Origin: Neoceratodus forsteri
Taxonomy: Eukaryota; Chordata; Ceratodontiformes; Ceratodontidae
DNA length: 64,000 nucleotides
Direction of reading: 5' to 3'
Assembly (NCBI GenBank): GCA_016271365.2
Contig: CM057453.1
Coordinates: 1,075,903,001 to 1,075,967,000 of the forward strand
A model generated the notes under the pieces. The model ran no database searches. It was not told the origin of the DNA and was given only the letters and a program-made list of their open reading frames with translations. A program made the translations under genes and the position numbers. This document shows, one piece after another, positions 44,095-55,041 of this stretch (position 1 is its first letter; every line of letters starts with the position of its first letter).

Positions 44095-44210
44095 GAGGTG
44101 TTACCTACTGCAAGAGCTCTCTCGAAGATCTACTGTTGGTAAGTTCTTACGTAACTGTACTATCTTACTTGAGAGGGCTCTTGCAGTAGGTAATTACATA
44201 TAGGACAGAA
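44095..44210. repeat. DIRS-C internal complementary region
   Basis: 44095-44160 is an inverted repeat of the outer terminus 43800-43855, almost perfect over about 55 bp. 44161-44210 is the complement of the right terminus at 49870-49918. It sits between the recombinase stop and the 3' terminal repeat, the canonical DIRS location. Confidence 0.85.
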
Positions 44211-44313
44211 TCCCAAGCAGTCTGGAACAAATGAAAAGGCACCAGGAGGAGGAACTACTCCAAAAGTAGCAAATAATCTAGCAGGTCTCAAGAAAGGAGG
44301 CCTTGCAAGACAG

Positions 44314-45470
44314 CTAACCCAAAGCCTGCTCTACAGCAAGAGGCAATGTCAAACTGTAATGCTTAGTAAAAGTATGGGCTGAAGTCCAAGTGGCAGCAGC
44401 ACAGATGTCTGCCAGAACACACGTTCTTGAAACAAGCACGCAGAGGTGGCAACACCATGAGTGGAGTGACCTCTGACTTGACCAGGAGGGTCTTGTTGTA
44501 CTTGTCATAACAGAAAGTGATGCAATGGGCCAACCATTTTGATAGGCATTGCTTAGAAACAGCATTGCCTCTCTTTTGTGAGCAAAGGAGACAAACAACT
44601 GATCAGTCTTTCTGAGATCCTTCGTCCTATCAGTGTAGTATCTCAGAATCCTGTGAACATCCATGGTATGGAGCAGGTATTCTCCTTGATTGGAGTACTG
44701 AGTGAAGAAAGCAGGTAATTCAGTAGACTGATTCAAGGTAGATTCCGCTACCACCTTTGGAAGAAACTTAGGATTAGATGCGAAGAGCTACTGGTTCTTT
44801 GCGGAAAATCAAATAAGGGATTTTGCACATCAGGGCCTGGAGCTCGAAGTTCTGCGAGCAGAAGTAATGGCACCAGAAGAGCGTCTTCCCGATAAAACTT
44901 CAAGTCTGTGGAAGCCGTCAGGCTCAAAGGGAGGAAGGTAAGTTTCTCGAGGACAAAGTTTAAGTCCCAAGGTGGAGCTGGGGTCCGGACAGGGGCCTGA
45001 GATGAAGGACCCCTCTAAGGAAAGTTTGGAGATCTCCAGCTGGGCAAATGCCTTATCAGCGAAGGGACATGGTAGGCGAAATAGCCGCCATATGGACTTT
45101 CAAGAGGAGTGACTGAGACCCAGGTCGAAAGATGACGCATGTACTCCAGCAGAATGGTCACAGGACAGGAAAAGGGCTCCAAGTTCCTGGACGCAGCCCA
45201 GATAGAAAATCTTTTCCATTTCATGGCATAGGTGGACCTAGTGGAGGGTTTTCTAACCTCCACCAGAATCTCGGCTACCTTAGGAGAGACGCCAAAACGA
45301 GATTGAGCTAGGTCTGCAGGAGCCATGCATGAAGTTGAAGGGACTTGAGTCCCGGATGGACCAGGGTCCCCTGATCCTGGGTCAGCAATCCTGGAGATAA
45401 AGGAAGAGGAGGAACCTCTGAGTATTGTTGTAGAAGAGAGAACCAGATTTGCCTGGGCCAAAAGGAGCGA
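44314..45470 (-). pseudogene. DIRS-C tyrosine recombinase
   Basis: The N-terminal part (45461-45015) has VRKPSTRSTYAMKWKRFSIW. The C-terminal part (44754-44314) has STLNQSTELPAFFTQYSNQG, MDVHRILRYYTDRTKDLRK and ATWTSAHTFTKHYSLTLPLA with the nucleophile Tyr. In a neighbouring frame near 44460, VRGHSTHGVATSA shows H-S-T-H where H-x-x-R is expected, a CpG-type Arg-to-His change. The middle (44760-45010) is frameshifted. Confidence 0.85.
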
Positions 45471-45559
45471 TCAGAATCATTCTCGCTCCTTCCAAAGCAA
45501 CTTCTGCAGCACACGAGTACCAGAGGTGGGGAAAAGCATAGACAAATCTGTCCTTCAGC

Positions 45560-47060
45560 TTAGAGATAGAATGTCGCTCCAGAAGCGTCTCGCTCTGGGC
45601 CAGCAAAATTGGAAGCTTTGCGTTTTGGGAGGCGAACAGGTCTATCTGAGAGTCCCCAAATCTGGAAGATGCTTTTAGAACCTTTGTCCAGTTCCCACTC
45701 GTGTGGTAGAGCCGACGAGCAACTTAGTCTGTCTGCCCGGACATTGTCGACTCCCGGAGCGTGGATCGCCGTGAGGTGAAGGTTGTGAAGCGTTGCCCAA
45801 TCCCAAACCTCATCGCTTCCCTGCACAGCGGGTAGGACCGTATTCCTCCCTGCTTGTTGATGTACCACACCACGCACATGTTGTCCATTTGGACAGCTAG
45901 GTGACGGAAGGATGTATTGGTGAAGGGCCTGGAGAGCATACAGCACTGCTCAAGCTCGAGCATGTTGATGTGGAGAACTATCTCCAACTTTGACCATAGG
46001 CCCTGGGTTCGGTGAGGACTCAAATGGGCTCCCAACCTTCGCCTGAAGCATCTGTGGTCAGAGTCTGATCGGGGAGGATGAAAAAGGGGACCCGGAATAG
46101 GTTCTCTCGAACCATCCACCATTGTAAGTCTCTTACCATCGGCGAGGAGATCAGGACCAGATGATCTAGGTCATCTACCGTTGATCCCACTGAGATCGGA
46201 GAGTCCACCGAGAGATTCTCATGTGGAGGCATGCGGAACCCTCGGGATGGCGCCGCCATAAGCCCCAGTAGCGGAGCACCGACCTTGCGGAACCCTCCTG
46301 TGTTCCGATAGGAGGGAAATCTGGGACTGGAGGAGGCCCCCTGTCCGGAGGCAGGAAGGCCTTGCACAATGTCGTGTCGAGATTGCCCCGATGAACTGGA
46401 GCCTCTGTGAAGGATCCAGGTGAGACCTGGAATGGTTGATGGTAATACCCAGGCCAGTAAAAACCTGCTGGGTGAGGAGAGAAAATGCAGGAGTTCCTCC
46501 TGGATGGGGCCGCCAGGAGCCAGTCGTCCAGGTAGGAAAACCTGAGCTCCCAAAGAAGCAGGTGGGCCGCTACCACCGCCAGGCATTTGGTAAAGACTCG
46601 GGAGCGAGGAAAGACCAAATGGGAGGCGCTGAATTGGTAATGGTCCCCTGGACGCAAACCTGAGGTACTCGGCAATGGGGATGTGCAGTACGCATCCTGC
46701 ATGTCCAGTGCACAAAAGCCATTGGCCCGGCCAAGCGGGGCAAGAGGGTTTGAAGGAGAGCATCCTGAACCTTTTGTATTCACATATAGGTTCAGGAGCT
46801 GAGATCGAGAATGGGTCTGAGATCTCCGTCTTCTTTGGTATGAGGAAGAAATGGAATAGTAACCCGTCCCGTGGAGGAGAGAGGACGGGCTCTATACCTG
46901 TTTCACAAGGACAGCAGAGATTTCTTCCCTGACCAAAGGAAGATGGTCCCTTGAGTAAGAGGAGTTCAGAGGGGTGACGGGAGGTTTCTGTAGAAACTCC
47001 TATGGAGTGCCCTCTGCTATGATCTGAAGCACCCATGAATCCATCGTTATCCTTTCCCAA
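45560..47060 (-). pseudogene. DIRS-C reverse transcriptase and RNase H
   Basis: The 346-codon stretch (47060-46020) begins near the gag-RT junction. It contains FFLIPKKTE, then a motif A region in a shifted frame (GFCALDMQDAY, 46783-46175 frame) and LPFGLSSLPSLYQ. The catalytic-type FSYLDDWLLAAPS lies near 46540. RNase H begins TLTTDASGEGWEPI at 46060-46020 and continues in other frames as HINMLELEQCCML and AVQMDNMCVVWYINKQGG (45990-45840). The catalytic residues are largely visible, with frame changes between blocks. Confidence 0.85.
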
Positions 47061-47131
47061 CCTGGAAGGTGGAGGAGAACCTCCCTACCGGTTCCTCTGG
47101 GGCGTCCGGAGGCAGTGGGAGAGGGAAGGAG

Positions 47132-49590
47132 TCAGGTGGTGTGAGGCAGCGCCGCATCTGGGGCATCTGTTGCTTTTTGGGCGGCGGGGCCTGGCAGCTG
47201 TGGGAGCCCGACGTTTAGTGGCCCGCCTTCCCTGAGGTTTCTGCTTGAGGCCGGGCTGCGCCTGCTAAAGGACGGCACTGTGGGGGAGAGGCGGTACATT
47301 GAATCAACAGATTTAAGGGCCATCCCTTCTCCTGCAAATCAGTGATGATGTTCTTGACATCACCACCGAAAGCACAGAACCCCTGAAAGTGCTTCTTGGA
47401 TCGCTGACTGCACCTCTGGGACCAGACCTGACACAGGGCCATGCATGGCGCGCCGAAGGCTTAGGCGACGCATGAGCTCCGTCCTGCAGTGTCCACTGCA
47501 TTGTAGGTCATCCTCAAAATATGACGACTGGCGAACGAGCAGAGCGGACCAGGTCGGCTAACTCCTGCTTGACTTGGGAGTCAGGCAAGGAGTCAATCTT
47601 AGATTCCGCCTGGGTAAGGACAGCCTTCTGGTAATCCCCCATATGTGCTACATAATTCAGGGCCCTAATCCCCAGTGTGGAAGAGCGTGAGATCTTCCTT
47701 CCATACTGATCCAGAAGGCGGGATTCCTTATCCGGGAGCGAGCCTGGAGTGTTTGGTGTGCTGACCGGCCGTGGAGCGTGCTAATCACAACCGAGTCTGC
47801 ACAGGGGTGAGAGAGTCTAAGAGTCTACACCCTCGGAGCCTGGTATAGCCTGTTCGACTTCCTGGGAAGTGGGGCTAAAGCGACAGTTGCTTCCAAATAG
47901 TGGAAACAAAGGTGGGCGTGAGGCTCGATCCAGGGTGGCACTAGAGTAGGAGCCGTGAGGGCAAGTCCAGATGTTCGCGAGTTTAACTGTTGAGGATCTG
48001 TCTCTAAGGAATGCCACTGATGGACTAACTGGATATTCTGAGCAACTCCTGAAGGAAAGATCCTCGGAGGAGACTTGGAGGAGTCCTCGGCCGGGCTTGG
48101 GACGGAGAGCATGGCTCGTCTTCTTTCTCGGAACATCCATCGGAAGCCTCCGAGGAGTCCGAGAGAGAAGAGGAAGAAGAATCTGAAGCAGAGTAAGACT
48201 CCTAACTCGTCTAGGGGAGGAACGGTTCCTAGGGGTAATCCCAGAGCGTGTCCTGCCCTCTCTGGATCCCGAGGCAAAGCCCAGGAATCCGGAGGTGGAG
48301 AGGAGTGTGCCGTCTGGGGCGACGGGAGCTGGGGTGGCACCATCGCCGTAAGATGGCTCTCGACTTCCTTGTTGAGCTGAGCCTTGGCCTCAGCCCACCA
48401 GGAGGCAAGAGTCTCCTGAAGATCCACCGGCGGCCTAAGGGGCGGTGGAGGAGGAGGAGGGGATAGTTGTATGGAGGAATCCGTAGGAGAGTATCCGTAC
48501 CTGCTGCGGGTATACGGGCCGGGTACTGCGCGTCCGGGTACTGCAGCGTTGAAGGAGTCGGCGCCGGTACTGCGCACAGGATACTGCGGACCTGGGAAAA
48601 CCGGTGGCGGATACCCAGGCACTGGAGGAGCTGCCGGAGCAGGCGGCCCAGCCGGGTACTCCACGGGTGGATCAGCGGATAGGCCCGTGGGGTGGAGGGC
48701 CCAATGGAAGAGGTGATCCCGCCGGCGTCGGAGGAGCCGGCGTCGGAGAGCTGACGTCAGATCCGGCTCTGCAGGAAGAGGATCGGATGGTAGCCAGGAT
48801 CGAGCCTCGTCCGGGGATGGAGGAAAAATCCGGGGTCGGGCAGGGGACTGGGGCTCCCCTGGCAGTAGCGAAGGCTGCGGGGAGCCTGGTGCGACAGGCG
48901 AAGCAGGGTCTGCCGTAGGCTCGAGGCCTGGCACACGTCGGAGGAGCTGACATGTGGCTTAGGGGCGAATCTGGCGGACGCCAGAGGAGCGGCGTCGACT
49001 TGAGGTCCTCGATCGGAGGCAGGCCGAGATGAGAGGTGGCCCGGTCCGAGGGACACTGCCATCTTGCGCCGCTCAAAGGGTCGGCGTCTTGCGAGCCTTC
49101 TCCCGCGTGCGTCAGAGGCGGCGTCCGGATGCAAGGAGGTGCCGCGCCAGTGGGCGCAAGCCTGCGGCGATACTGAGGGCTGGAGCCTCCTTTGCCGGAG
49201 GCACCCGGCGGGCTCGAAGCGAACCCGGCAGGCGGGCGGCGCCTCCTCAAAGCCTTGGAGGCTGCCGTCGGCGATCCCTCGGAGGAGATGTTACCTTGCC
49301 CACGACCGGCGGAGTCGCGGAGGAGGAGGCCTTCTCCGTGCCTTTCCTTGTCCGCTTCTTGTGCCTCTTCAGGGAGGCTGACGCCTGCCGAAATTTCTTC
49401 AACTCCTTCTCCATCGCGGACATCTTTTGAGGAGATGGGCTTCGAGGGACTGCTGGCGTCGTCTGCGGGTGGCCGTGTTGAAACGAAGGCAGTGCGGACA
49501 CTTGTCGACTGCGTGGTCGGGCCTAAGCAGAAAAGGCAGAGGGAGTGACCGTCTTTGTGAGGCAGTTGGGCCGCATTGAGTCGCACTTAT
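47132..49590 (-). pseudogene. DIRS-C gag-like region
   Basis: The 5' part (49586-48672) starts with MRLNAAQLPHKDGHSLCLFC, where LFCLGPTT suggests a partial Cys motif like the gag start of other DIRS elements. A 369-codon stretch (48934-47825) is strongly Pro-rich (SPPPPPPPLRPPVDLQ) and may be a disordered gag arm. The segment 47501-47215 is Arg-rich. Frames change near 48700 and 47820. I see no zinc knuckle. Confidence 0.65.
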
Positions 49591-49764
49591 TCTTTGAAGG
49601 GACGACATATACCGGCGCTCACCTGACGATAGAAGTATAAAATACAATACTGAAAACTTTTTCGAAAAACTGACGAAGTAACAGGACTGAGCAATATGAC
49701 CTTAACCGCGGTGCTGCACGAGCTGACTTAGGGAAAGAACTGGAGGCGGGCGTCCGGGACCGCT

Positions 49765-49775
49765 GCTTTATACCG
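49765..49775 (-). promoter_or_regulatory. TATA-like box in the DIRS-C 5' repeat
   Basis: On the minus strand this reads GGTATAAAG, about 145 bp inside the right (5') terminus and upstream of gag. The mirrored copy in the left repeat, near 43968, shows the same GGTATAAAG. A TATA at this place fits transcription of the element from within its repeat. Confidence 0.4.
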
Positions 49776-49918
49776 ACATCGTATGGCCGCCAGTCACCTG
49801 ACGTGGGGCGGTCCCCACCAGGGACTGCTAGCTGAAATTTTTTCTAGGGGGCCCTGCCGCCGGGCTGGCGCCAGTCCTTATGTAATTACCTACTGCAAGA
49901 GCCCTTTCAAAGTAAGAT

Positions 49919-50930
49919 CAGCTACTACGCTCCAGGTCTGCTTCCACCATCAATGCCACCAGGTCTGGGATTTTGCTTCCCAGGCTGTGGGGCATTTGTA
50001 CACAATGCCCTCTATGTATGGTACCCTCCTCTTTATTCCCCTGTGTTGCCTATTCTTCCTTCTTGTGTGTCTTACCATTTTAATTTTTTCCTGCCCCTTA
50101 TTGATGTATGATTCTTGTTTAATTGGTGAAATTCTGTCCTTCGTATCCTCTGTTATGGCTGCTTCAACCTGGGGTGCAGTATGATATTTCCTCGTGTTTT
50201 CGCCTCCCCTTGGCTAGTTTAAATGATTGCTGTTGAAACATTGAAACTTTTCAGCCCCCGCTGCACAGATGCAGGCCATCTGGCTTGTACAGTCCTCCAT
50301 CCGTCCAGGTGTGGCCCCAGTCCCCAATGAAGCCAAATGTCAATCCTACCTGTCTGCACCACTCTTTCAACCATTTGTTGAATTTCCTGGTGCGGATGTC
50401 CTGTCTTCCCTTTACCATAGACAGGCAGCACCTCCGAGAATGCTACGGAGCATGCTACCTGCCCTAGGTCTCTTCCCAAGTCCCTTGCTTTGCTCCTAGG
50501 TCTACTACCTTCCCTGATATGTCATTTGTCCCATGTGGACAATGACATCCAGCTCTTCCCTCCCTGCCACTGCCCTGGTGATCCTAAGGATCCACCTCCC
50601 ATCCCTCAAGCTGTGCCTCTGGGTAGGCAGTTTACCTCGTGTCCCCTCACTGCCTCCTCCCAGATCTATTCCCCTCTCAATGGAGTCCCCAAACAGGATT
50701 TGTTTCCTTCTCTCTGGGGTCCCCTGTTTCCCCTTAGGTCTCCATCCTGGAGGACCCGCTCATCCTCTCTGGTGACTACATTGGGAGGCTCTGTGGGACC
50801 TTCCCACTCCGCCAAGAGGGCGTATGAGTTATGTAGATTCACTGGGCGGAGATGTGCCTGTGGTCCCCTCCTCACCCTCCCTGAGCCCACCATAGGTCAT
50901 CCACTTCTCATGTAGGCAGCCTTTGAGCAA
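49919..50930 (-). pseudogene. CR1-2 endonuclease start and ORF1 esterase-like remnant
   Basis: 49990-49919 encodes LGSKIPDLVALMVEADLERS, the start of the CR1 endonuclease. ORF1 follows upstream on the minus strand. It has a Ser block QILFGDSIERGIDLGG near 50700, VIVHMGQMTYQGR near 50540 (H-M-G-x-x-x, decayed from HMGTND) and a C-terminal stretch of 86 codons (50479-50219). These are the SGNH-esterase blocks of CR1 ORF1. The N-terminal zinc-binding part is missing, because the copy is truncated at 50930. Confidence 0.75.
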
Positions 50931-51110
50931 GTGGAATCTGACCAGACTTTTTACAAAGTACCACTGCCTGGACATACAGTCCAGAAGTGATGCCAGATTT
51001 GGCACTGCAGTCTTGCAGAACATTTTCCTCAGATAGGTTCTGTACCCAACCTCCCAAGGTGTTGCTTGGTGGTCTGCAATAGTTAAAGCAGGAGTACTAA
51101 ATAAAAAAAA
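50930..51110 (+). pseudogene. DIRS-I recombinase end after CR1-2
   Basis: WNLTRLFTKYHCLDIQ holds the Tyr region (FTKYH for FTKHY), and SRSDARFGTAVLQNIFLR is close to the DIRS-A ending QARRDARFGIAVLQSLFPK. A stop follows, then untranslated 3' sequence. Together with 40655-41022 it makes one recombinase broken by CR1-2. Confidence 0.8.
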
Positions 51111-51604
51111 ATGGTTCTTTTGCAACATTTTGTTCCCTGTGCTCTGTTGAGTAGCTTACCTGGTTATCTTTCTTGGTTTCACTGTATTATCACCATGTAA
51201 TTTGCTCCATTTTCATTGTTTTTGTTTACATTTCTCCTTGCCGCCATGTTGAATTGGAACCCTCTGCTGCAATCGTGGCATGTGCATGACTTGCAGTTTC
51301 TAAACAGGGACAGCGGAATGTGCAGCACAGGGAACCTATGAAGTATACAAAAGATGTGATGCAACGTGGAGGGAGGAGCTCAGCTGCAAATTAGGCACCA
51401 GCCATATTTTTCTGTGGATCCATAACAATGGAATAAATTTTAAATATCTAAAAACTAAAGATCGCTAGAAAAAATATTTACATATATGGAAATTGGAGCT
51501 ATGGCTGCATGCTTCCAGCCAAAAAGCAGAATTTTGATAATCACTTCTGATTATCCAGTACTGCTGCTTTAAGCATATTGAGGGATTCCTGAGGTTTGAA
51601 GAAA
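51111..51604. other. DIRS-I 3' non-coding region
   Basis: AT-rich sequence with no coding similarity. Near 51569-51600 it holds AAGCATATTGAGGGATTCC, which reads as the first half of the DIRS-I ICR. The second half is found on the far side of DIRS-G, near 52645. Confidence 0.5.
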
Positions 51605-52645
51605 ATTACTTACCGTTGTAATATTATATCTTCTTCGAGGACATCTCTTGCAGTAGGTCACACAAGTAGGAACATCTTGAATCGGTCCATACAATTACCA
51701 GTATATTATCTGGAATGCACCAATCTAGGGGAAGTGTTGCTCCTATGACCGTAGATGTACATAGAATATTAAGATATTATATTTTGCACACAAAGGACAT
51801 TTGAAAGTCCACGCAACTATTTGTTTCATTTGCCCCAGGGAAGGAGGGCATGCCAGTTTCTAAGCAGTGCTTGTCCAGATGGCTGGCCAGCTGCATTACT
51901 TTTGTTACCGAAATACGGTAAGGAGCTTCCAGGTGTAGTCAAGCGCATTCAGCTAGGAGCATGGCCACTTCAGTGGCATGCTTCAGAGGGGTCTCTGCTG
52001 CAGAAATTTGAAGCAGGGACTTGGTCTGTAGTACATACCTTCACTAAACATTTCAGTCTGACATTGCCTCCAGACAACGTGTGAATTTCAGTCATGCCAT
52101 ATTGCAAGGCTTTTGTCCTAACCTTCCAGAGGTCCACCACACTTCTTTCCCCTGCCTCTTTCAACAGCTAGGAACTGTTCCTACATGTGACCTGCTGCAA
52201 GAGATGTTCTCAAAGAAGATAGTACAGTTACATTGGCACTTATTGTAACAGTAGATCTTCAAGAAAATCTTGCAGCAGGTCATGCTGACCCTCCTCCTTC
52301 CTGCATGGTGGTATGTCTTACTGCATCCCGCTGTACATGTGCATCTTGTCTGTTCCACATAGTTTTGGAGCAACTCTCTTTCCTCCTCGGTTCCATCAGA
52401 GCACCTTTTCAGCATGGCTGCCGTGCACAGTCACCACCGGAAAGAACGAGGAGGATTGGGGACCGCCCATGCTTATAAAGGATATAACACACCACGTGGT
52501 GTCATCATGGGCGGTCCCCAGGTGAGCTGCTGGTGAAAATTCTTTGTGTCAATATGGCACCAACGGCGTAGATGTTCCTATATGAGTGACCTGCTGCAAG
52601 AGATTCTCTTGAAGATGTACTGTTACAAGTGCCAACGAATTGACT
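51605..52645 (+). mobile_element. DIRS-G: ~1-kb deletion derivative of a DIRS element
   Basis: The left terminus (51605-51670, ending CTCTTGCAGTAGGTCACAC) is complemented by the first half of an ICR at 52185-52235. The right terminus (52570-52645) is complemented by the second half at 52236-52290. Between left terminus and ICR there is only the end of a recombinase: MATSVACFRGVSAAEI-type sequence, then in another frame TWSVVHTFTKHFSLTLPPDN (51960-52080). Gag, RT and RNase H are absent. It keeps all terminal features and could have been mobilised in trans. It lies inside the ICR of DIRS-I. Confidence 0.7.
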
Positions 52646-53105
52646 TTCTTCTAAGGGATCCCTCAGTATGCTGAAACCTCCCTCCCTCCTGCCTCCTCTT
52701 CCAGAACCTGGAAAGGTTCTCTACAAGCAGTGCCAGCCTATTTTCTCCTGGTTGCTGAGCATTGCTTGCTGTTTACTCACAGTTCTCTATCACTTTTTGT
52801 TTGCCTTAGATAGCCGAATGGACCAACTGTTTTGTTATTTGGTTGTTTTACATAGGATAGTTTAGGTTAATATATAGGGGGCTATTGCCCGCATAGCTTG
52901 AAAATGAATCTGTCATTAGCCTTCAGAATGCAGCAGCACCTTGAGGCAGAGATTTGAACTGCATTCTAATTCCACTTCAACGTTCCCTACTTTGCATAAG
53001 TTCCACTCTCCAGGGCAGTTGAACCTACCAGGCTAACTGCAATAGTTAAGCATACTGAGAGATTCCTTGGAAGAAATAATATTACTATGATAAGTAACTT
53101 TTCTT
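52646..53105 (+). repeat. DIRS-I ICR second half and 3' terminal repeat
   Basis: Starts with the ICR second half (TTCTTCTAAGGGATCCCTCA). Its complement is the right terminus at about 53045-53105 (AGCATACTGAGAGATTCC, then GAAGAAATAATATTACTATG). This terminus is homologous to the DIRS-A terminus. It supports DIRS-I and DIRS-A belonging to one family, separate from DIRS-C/F/G, whose ends carry CTTGCAGYAGGT. Confidence 0.6.
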
Positions 53106-53835
53106 CTTTCCTCCCAGTTAGAGGTGCCATAGGTGGAGACCTACGGCTGAAGGAAATGTGGGATCCCAGGTAAGGAGCCCAGGAGAGTCAGGAGAATGTC
53201 AGAGTCAGAGGAGAAGTAGAAGGGAGGAGAGAAAAAGCTGACTAGAGCCCTGAGGTGAGACTACAGTGGGGTTTGTAGCAGCTGAGGGAGTTGTCAATCA
53301 GTTGACCACTAAACTGCAAGTTCATTGGGCGTCTGACATCTGAACAAGTGGTGTGATGTAGTGCTTATGTAGCATACCTTGGCTCATTCTCTGTTATTTC
53401 CAGTGTGTTGAAAGTGCCATAGGTGGAGACCTACCTGGTTAAGGAGCCGAAGGCAAGAGAACTTAATTGTAGGACCCTCTATTTTTTTTAACTTTATTTT
53501 TATTGCATTTCACAGAAAACACAAAATATAATATTGTAAAACCCAGTAGGTAATTGACTACATAGATATTGGAACTTCCTTGTTTAAAATAAAACATCTG
53601 CAGGATACAGCAGCAGTTACTTATTTGTGTTACTATCACAGGGACGCTTCACCTATAGTCCATATTTATAAATACGTTTCAAAGATACTTATAGCCACCA
53701 ATGTGGTGGACACCCTTATCTACAAAGAATAAGTTCCAACCATACTTACTGGTGTAGTGTCCAATGGTTTCACAAAAGTGCAATTGTATGGGCTCAAAAG
53801 CATGCAGGAGTCACAAGATTCAAAACCCAGTCACC

Positions 53836-53901
<66 letters not shown>

Positions 53902-54516
53902 GGTAAACTCTCAACCAAGGGAAAGTAACATAATAATGTGCAGATAGGAATGGGTCCTTCCATTGTATAGAAAATCGATAAACCTCAACATTAACTATAT
54001 AAACATTGGGTATAGCCAAGCCAAACATCCAAACTGAGTTGCCTTGGAAAGTAAGGGAAAAGGCAAACATTCCAACTTGAGCAGAATCTAACATATTATC
54101 TCTCTGAACACGAGACAACATGTTATTTGTCTAGTCACATATTCAGGAACATTTAAAACTATCAAATTATTGTCTGCCATGAAGGAGGGTAGACTGTATT
54201 CTGCTCTTTGGAGCGGGGGCCTTGTCTAAAGCCATGCTGTTGTGAATCCTTGGCACCATCCAGGCATGCTTTCCTCACAGAAGTCAAATACCGACTAAAT
54301 GGAACCTAAAACAAAAACCTAGGTGCCATATGCCACTGACAAGAGCCCCAATCCACCATCCACAGAGCAGCCCATATAAACAAACCACATGTGAAAGACA
54401 TTTCAAAAGGTATACTGTCATTCAATATTTGGTGAGCTTAATAAGCCATAATAGTCTAAGAAAAGTATAACACAACAGGAGATAAAAGATACACACGATA
54501 TAAAATTAACATCTCT
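53106..54516. other. unassigned DNA with a simple repeat, no gene seen
   Basis: A short direct repeat (GTGCCATAGGTGGAGACCTA) occurs near 53127 and again near 53421. A compound (TG)n(TA)n microsatellite fills 53837-53898. The rest is AT-rich with no coding similarity I can support. Confidence 0.5.
53837..53898. repeat. (TG)n(TA)n microsatellite
   Basis: A perfect TG run passes directly into a TA run of about 20 units. Confidence 0.95.
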
Positions 54517-55041
54517 CAGATTTTATTTATTTATTTATTCAAAGTTGGTAACTGGAGAAGTACACTGAGCTGAGGCTCATTTCTAGGTGCAACCCAGGGA
54601 AGGAGAGACAGGAATAACATTATACATGAGGATTTGGCAGGAAACAGCATAAAGAACTGATACAAAAACTGTTCAGGTACAGAGCCAGGGTTATTTAGTA
54701 GCTGAAATTGTTTTATGCACTATAGGAACAAGTGCAAGAAAATGACAAGCTGAGATTAGCTGAGGAGAAAGGAGTAACAAGGTAGCAGGAGGAGGAGAGA
54801 TAGGGACAGGACCTAGCACGAGCTAATACTACTAAAGAAAAGAGAGTGTTCAGAAAGAGTTCTTGTAAGGACAGGAGTGGTGGAGGAGATGAATGGACAG
54901 AGGGAGAGAGTTCCAGAGAAGCGGAGCCTATGGCGAAAGTGACAAAGCCAGCGCTGGACGCTGGGCAGGGAAGGGAGAAGTGCAAGTGTCCCTAGACAGG
55001 AGAGCTCAGATGCAGGAGCGTGGAGAGGTTAGAGGAGGGAA

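Larger units (their letters stand above)
43797..49918 (-). mobile_element. DIRS-C: complete DIRS element nested in CR1-2
   Basis: This is the best preserved DIRS structure here. Inverted terminal repeats lie at 43797-44000 and 49740-49918, sharing CAGTAxxTAATTACATA, GGACTGGCGCCAG, CTAGCAGTCC and the TATA-bearing GTCGGTATAAAG. A two-part ICR at about 44095-44210 complements the left terminus (GAGCTCTCTCGAAGATCTAC then TAAGTTCTTACGTAACTGTA) and then the right terminus (TTACTTGAGAGGGCTCTTGC). The minus-strand order is gag, RT, RNase H, recombinase. The CR1 reading is interrupted exactly at the two ends. Confidence 0.9.
41023..50930 (-). mobile_element. CR1-2: 5'-truncated CR1 nested in DIRS-I, itself split by DIRS-C
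   Basis: The minus-strand 3' end is at 41023 (CATAGAAACATAAC, the 8-mer-type tail, then ACGGCAGATAAGACTG). The RT lies at 41392-42600 and the endonuclease at 43050-43796. After the DIRS-C insertion (43797-49918) the reading continues at 49919 with the N-terminal endonuclease segment, then ORF1 to about 50925. The recombinase of the host DIRS-I stops at 41022 (AAAWKS) and resumes at 50930 (WNLTRLFTKYHCLD), which fixes both ends. Confidence 0.8.

Noticed and set aside
48075..48918. Plus-strand open frames opposite the DIRS-C gag.
   Set aside because: GC-rich DNA lacks stops by composition. The minus-strand frame fits the element order, and the plus-strand translations show no motif.
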